DNA of 11,922 nucleotides from Gemmatimonadales bacterium. GTDB lineage: Bacteria > Gemmatimonadota > Gemmatimonadetes > Gemmatimonadales > GWC2-71-9. Shown piece by piece: positions 11,691 to 11,922 of the stretch. Location: the NCBI GenBank assembly GCA_013816685.1, contig JACDDX010000019.1, positions 1-11,922 on the forward strand. The letters are read 5' to 3'. The notes beneath the pieces are model-generated. The model was not told where the DNA came from. It saw only the letters and a program-made list of their open reading frames with translations, and did not search any database. Both the position numbers and the translations under genes were made by a program. Within the stretch, counting starts at the first letter, position 1; every line of letters begins with the position of its first letter.

Positions 11691-11922
11691 GGCACCTAAT
11701 GTAGCGTCGCTCGTGCGGCTGATGCTCGTCACCGACGACCGACTCGTCGCCGGTCGCGACCTCGTCGCGCTGGCGCAGGGGGCTGAGCGCGGCGGCGCGA
11801 GCGCGGTGCAGTTGCGGCTCAAGGAGACGTCGCCACGCCTGCAGGCGGAACTCGCGCGCGCGCTGATCGCGGCGCTCAGGATTCCGGTGCTGATCAACGA
11901 TCGACCGGATATCGCCCTGGCG
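11689..11922 (+). CDS. thiE: thiamine-phosphate synthase, N-terminal part (cut by window edge)
   Basis: The first 78 codons of a gene continuing past the window. ThiE joins the pyrimidine and thiazole phosphates to make thiamine phosphate. The visible part is the start of the TIM barrel: LMLVTDDRL (11-19), GGASAVQLRLKE with Q41, R43 and K45 of the pyrophosphate/pyrimidine-binding motif, and VLINDRPDIALA with N70 and D71. The more usual QLREK reads QLRLK here. The coordinate given is the outermost ATG, whose first base lies within the aroH start codon (CATG at 11688-11691). A GTG at 11713 (then RLMLVTD) is a serious alternative because a TAATGT box at 11697-11702 would lie upstream of it. No clear ribosome site precedes either. 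TenI, a ThiE homologue, cannot be fully excluded from a fragment. Confidence 0.85.
   Translation, partial: MAPNVASLVRLMLVTDDRLVAGRDLVALAQGAERGGASAVQLRLKETSPRLQAELARALIAALRIPVLINDRPDIALA
11697..11703. promoter_or_regulatory. candidate bidirectional -10 box between aroH and thiE
   Basis: The plus strand reads CTAATGTAG around 11696-11704, giving TAATGT for thiE and, on the minus strand, TACATT for aroH. Both fit TANNNT and they share five bases. TACATT is followed by exactly 7 bases and then the aroH ATG, a leaderless layout. TAATGT is followed by 10 bases and then the alternative thiE GTG. No -35 is evident in either direction. Confidence 0.45.

Noticed and set aside
1..11922. Mobile element, prophage, CRISPR, toxin-antitoxin or defence island
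   Set aside because: No transposase, integrase, terminal repeats, regular spaced repeats or known defence modules were found. The genes are mostly housekeeping with uniform base composition. The NYN protein alone is not enough to call a defence system.

Overview
This 11.9-kb window looks like ordinary chromosomal DNA from a high-GC, Gram-negative-type bacterium. The Gram-negative call rests on a secreted, glycine- and aromatic-rich beta-barrel-like protein. Gene density and styles (GTGA overlaps, TANNNT -10-like boxes, few strong Shine-Dalgarno sites) would suit Gemmatimonadota, but that placement is an impression, not a demonstrated result. I see no insertion sequences, CRISPR arrays, tRNA or rRNA genes.

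Layout. Plus strand, 50-2457: a long NYN-ribonuclease/LOTUS protein, then a GTGA-overlapping methylpurine-DNA glycosylase. A perfect 11-bp hairpin plus T6, which looks like an intrinsic terminator, sits inside the first codons of the glycosylase. The glycosylase runs tail to tail into a minus-strand outer-membrane-type protein (2451-3188). Minus strand, 3378-5634: tdh-kbl, the two-step threonine-to-glycine plus acetyl-CoA pathway, with an 8-bp gene overlap. Upstream of tdh lies a perfect 10-bp inverted repeat next to a TATATT box. Minus strand, 5733-8675: a 980-residue molybdenum formate dehydrogenase catalytic subunit with NuoG-like N-terminal Fe-S domains but no electron-transfer partner genes beside it.

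Minus strand, 8803-11690: a 55-codon small gene, an unrecognised protein with a methyltransferase-like fold, an RlmI-type 23S rRNA cytosine methyltransferase and an AroH-type chorismate mutase. The last two overlap by GTGA. At the right edge a thiamine-phosphate synthase (thiE) starts on the plus strand; its outermost ATG shares the tetranucleotide CATG with the aroH ATG, and a near-symmetrical -10-like box lies just inside thiE.

How they fit together: tdh and kbl clearly form one pathway. Formate dehydrogenase could remove formate from one-carbon metabolism fed by glycine, but that link is inference from neighbourhood. The most interesting points are the terminator embedded in the glycosylase start, the formate dehydrogenase lacking the cysteines of one expected Fe-S cluster, the previously unlisted 55-residue gene, the degenerate methyltransferase-like protein, and the bidirectional aroH/thiE start region. 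None of these amounts to a clearly new defence or mobile system.
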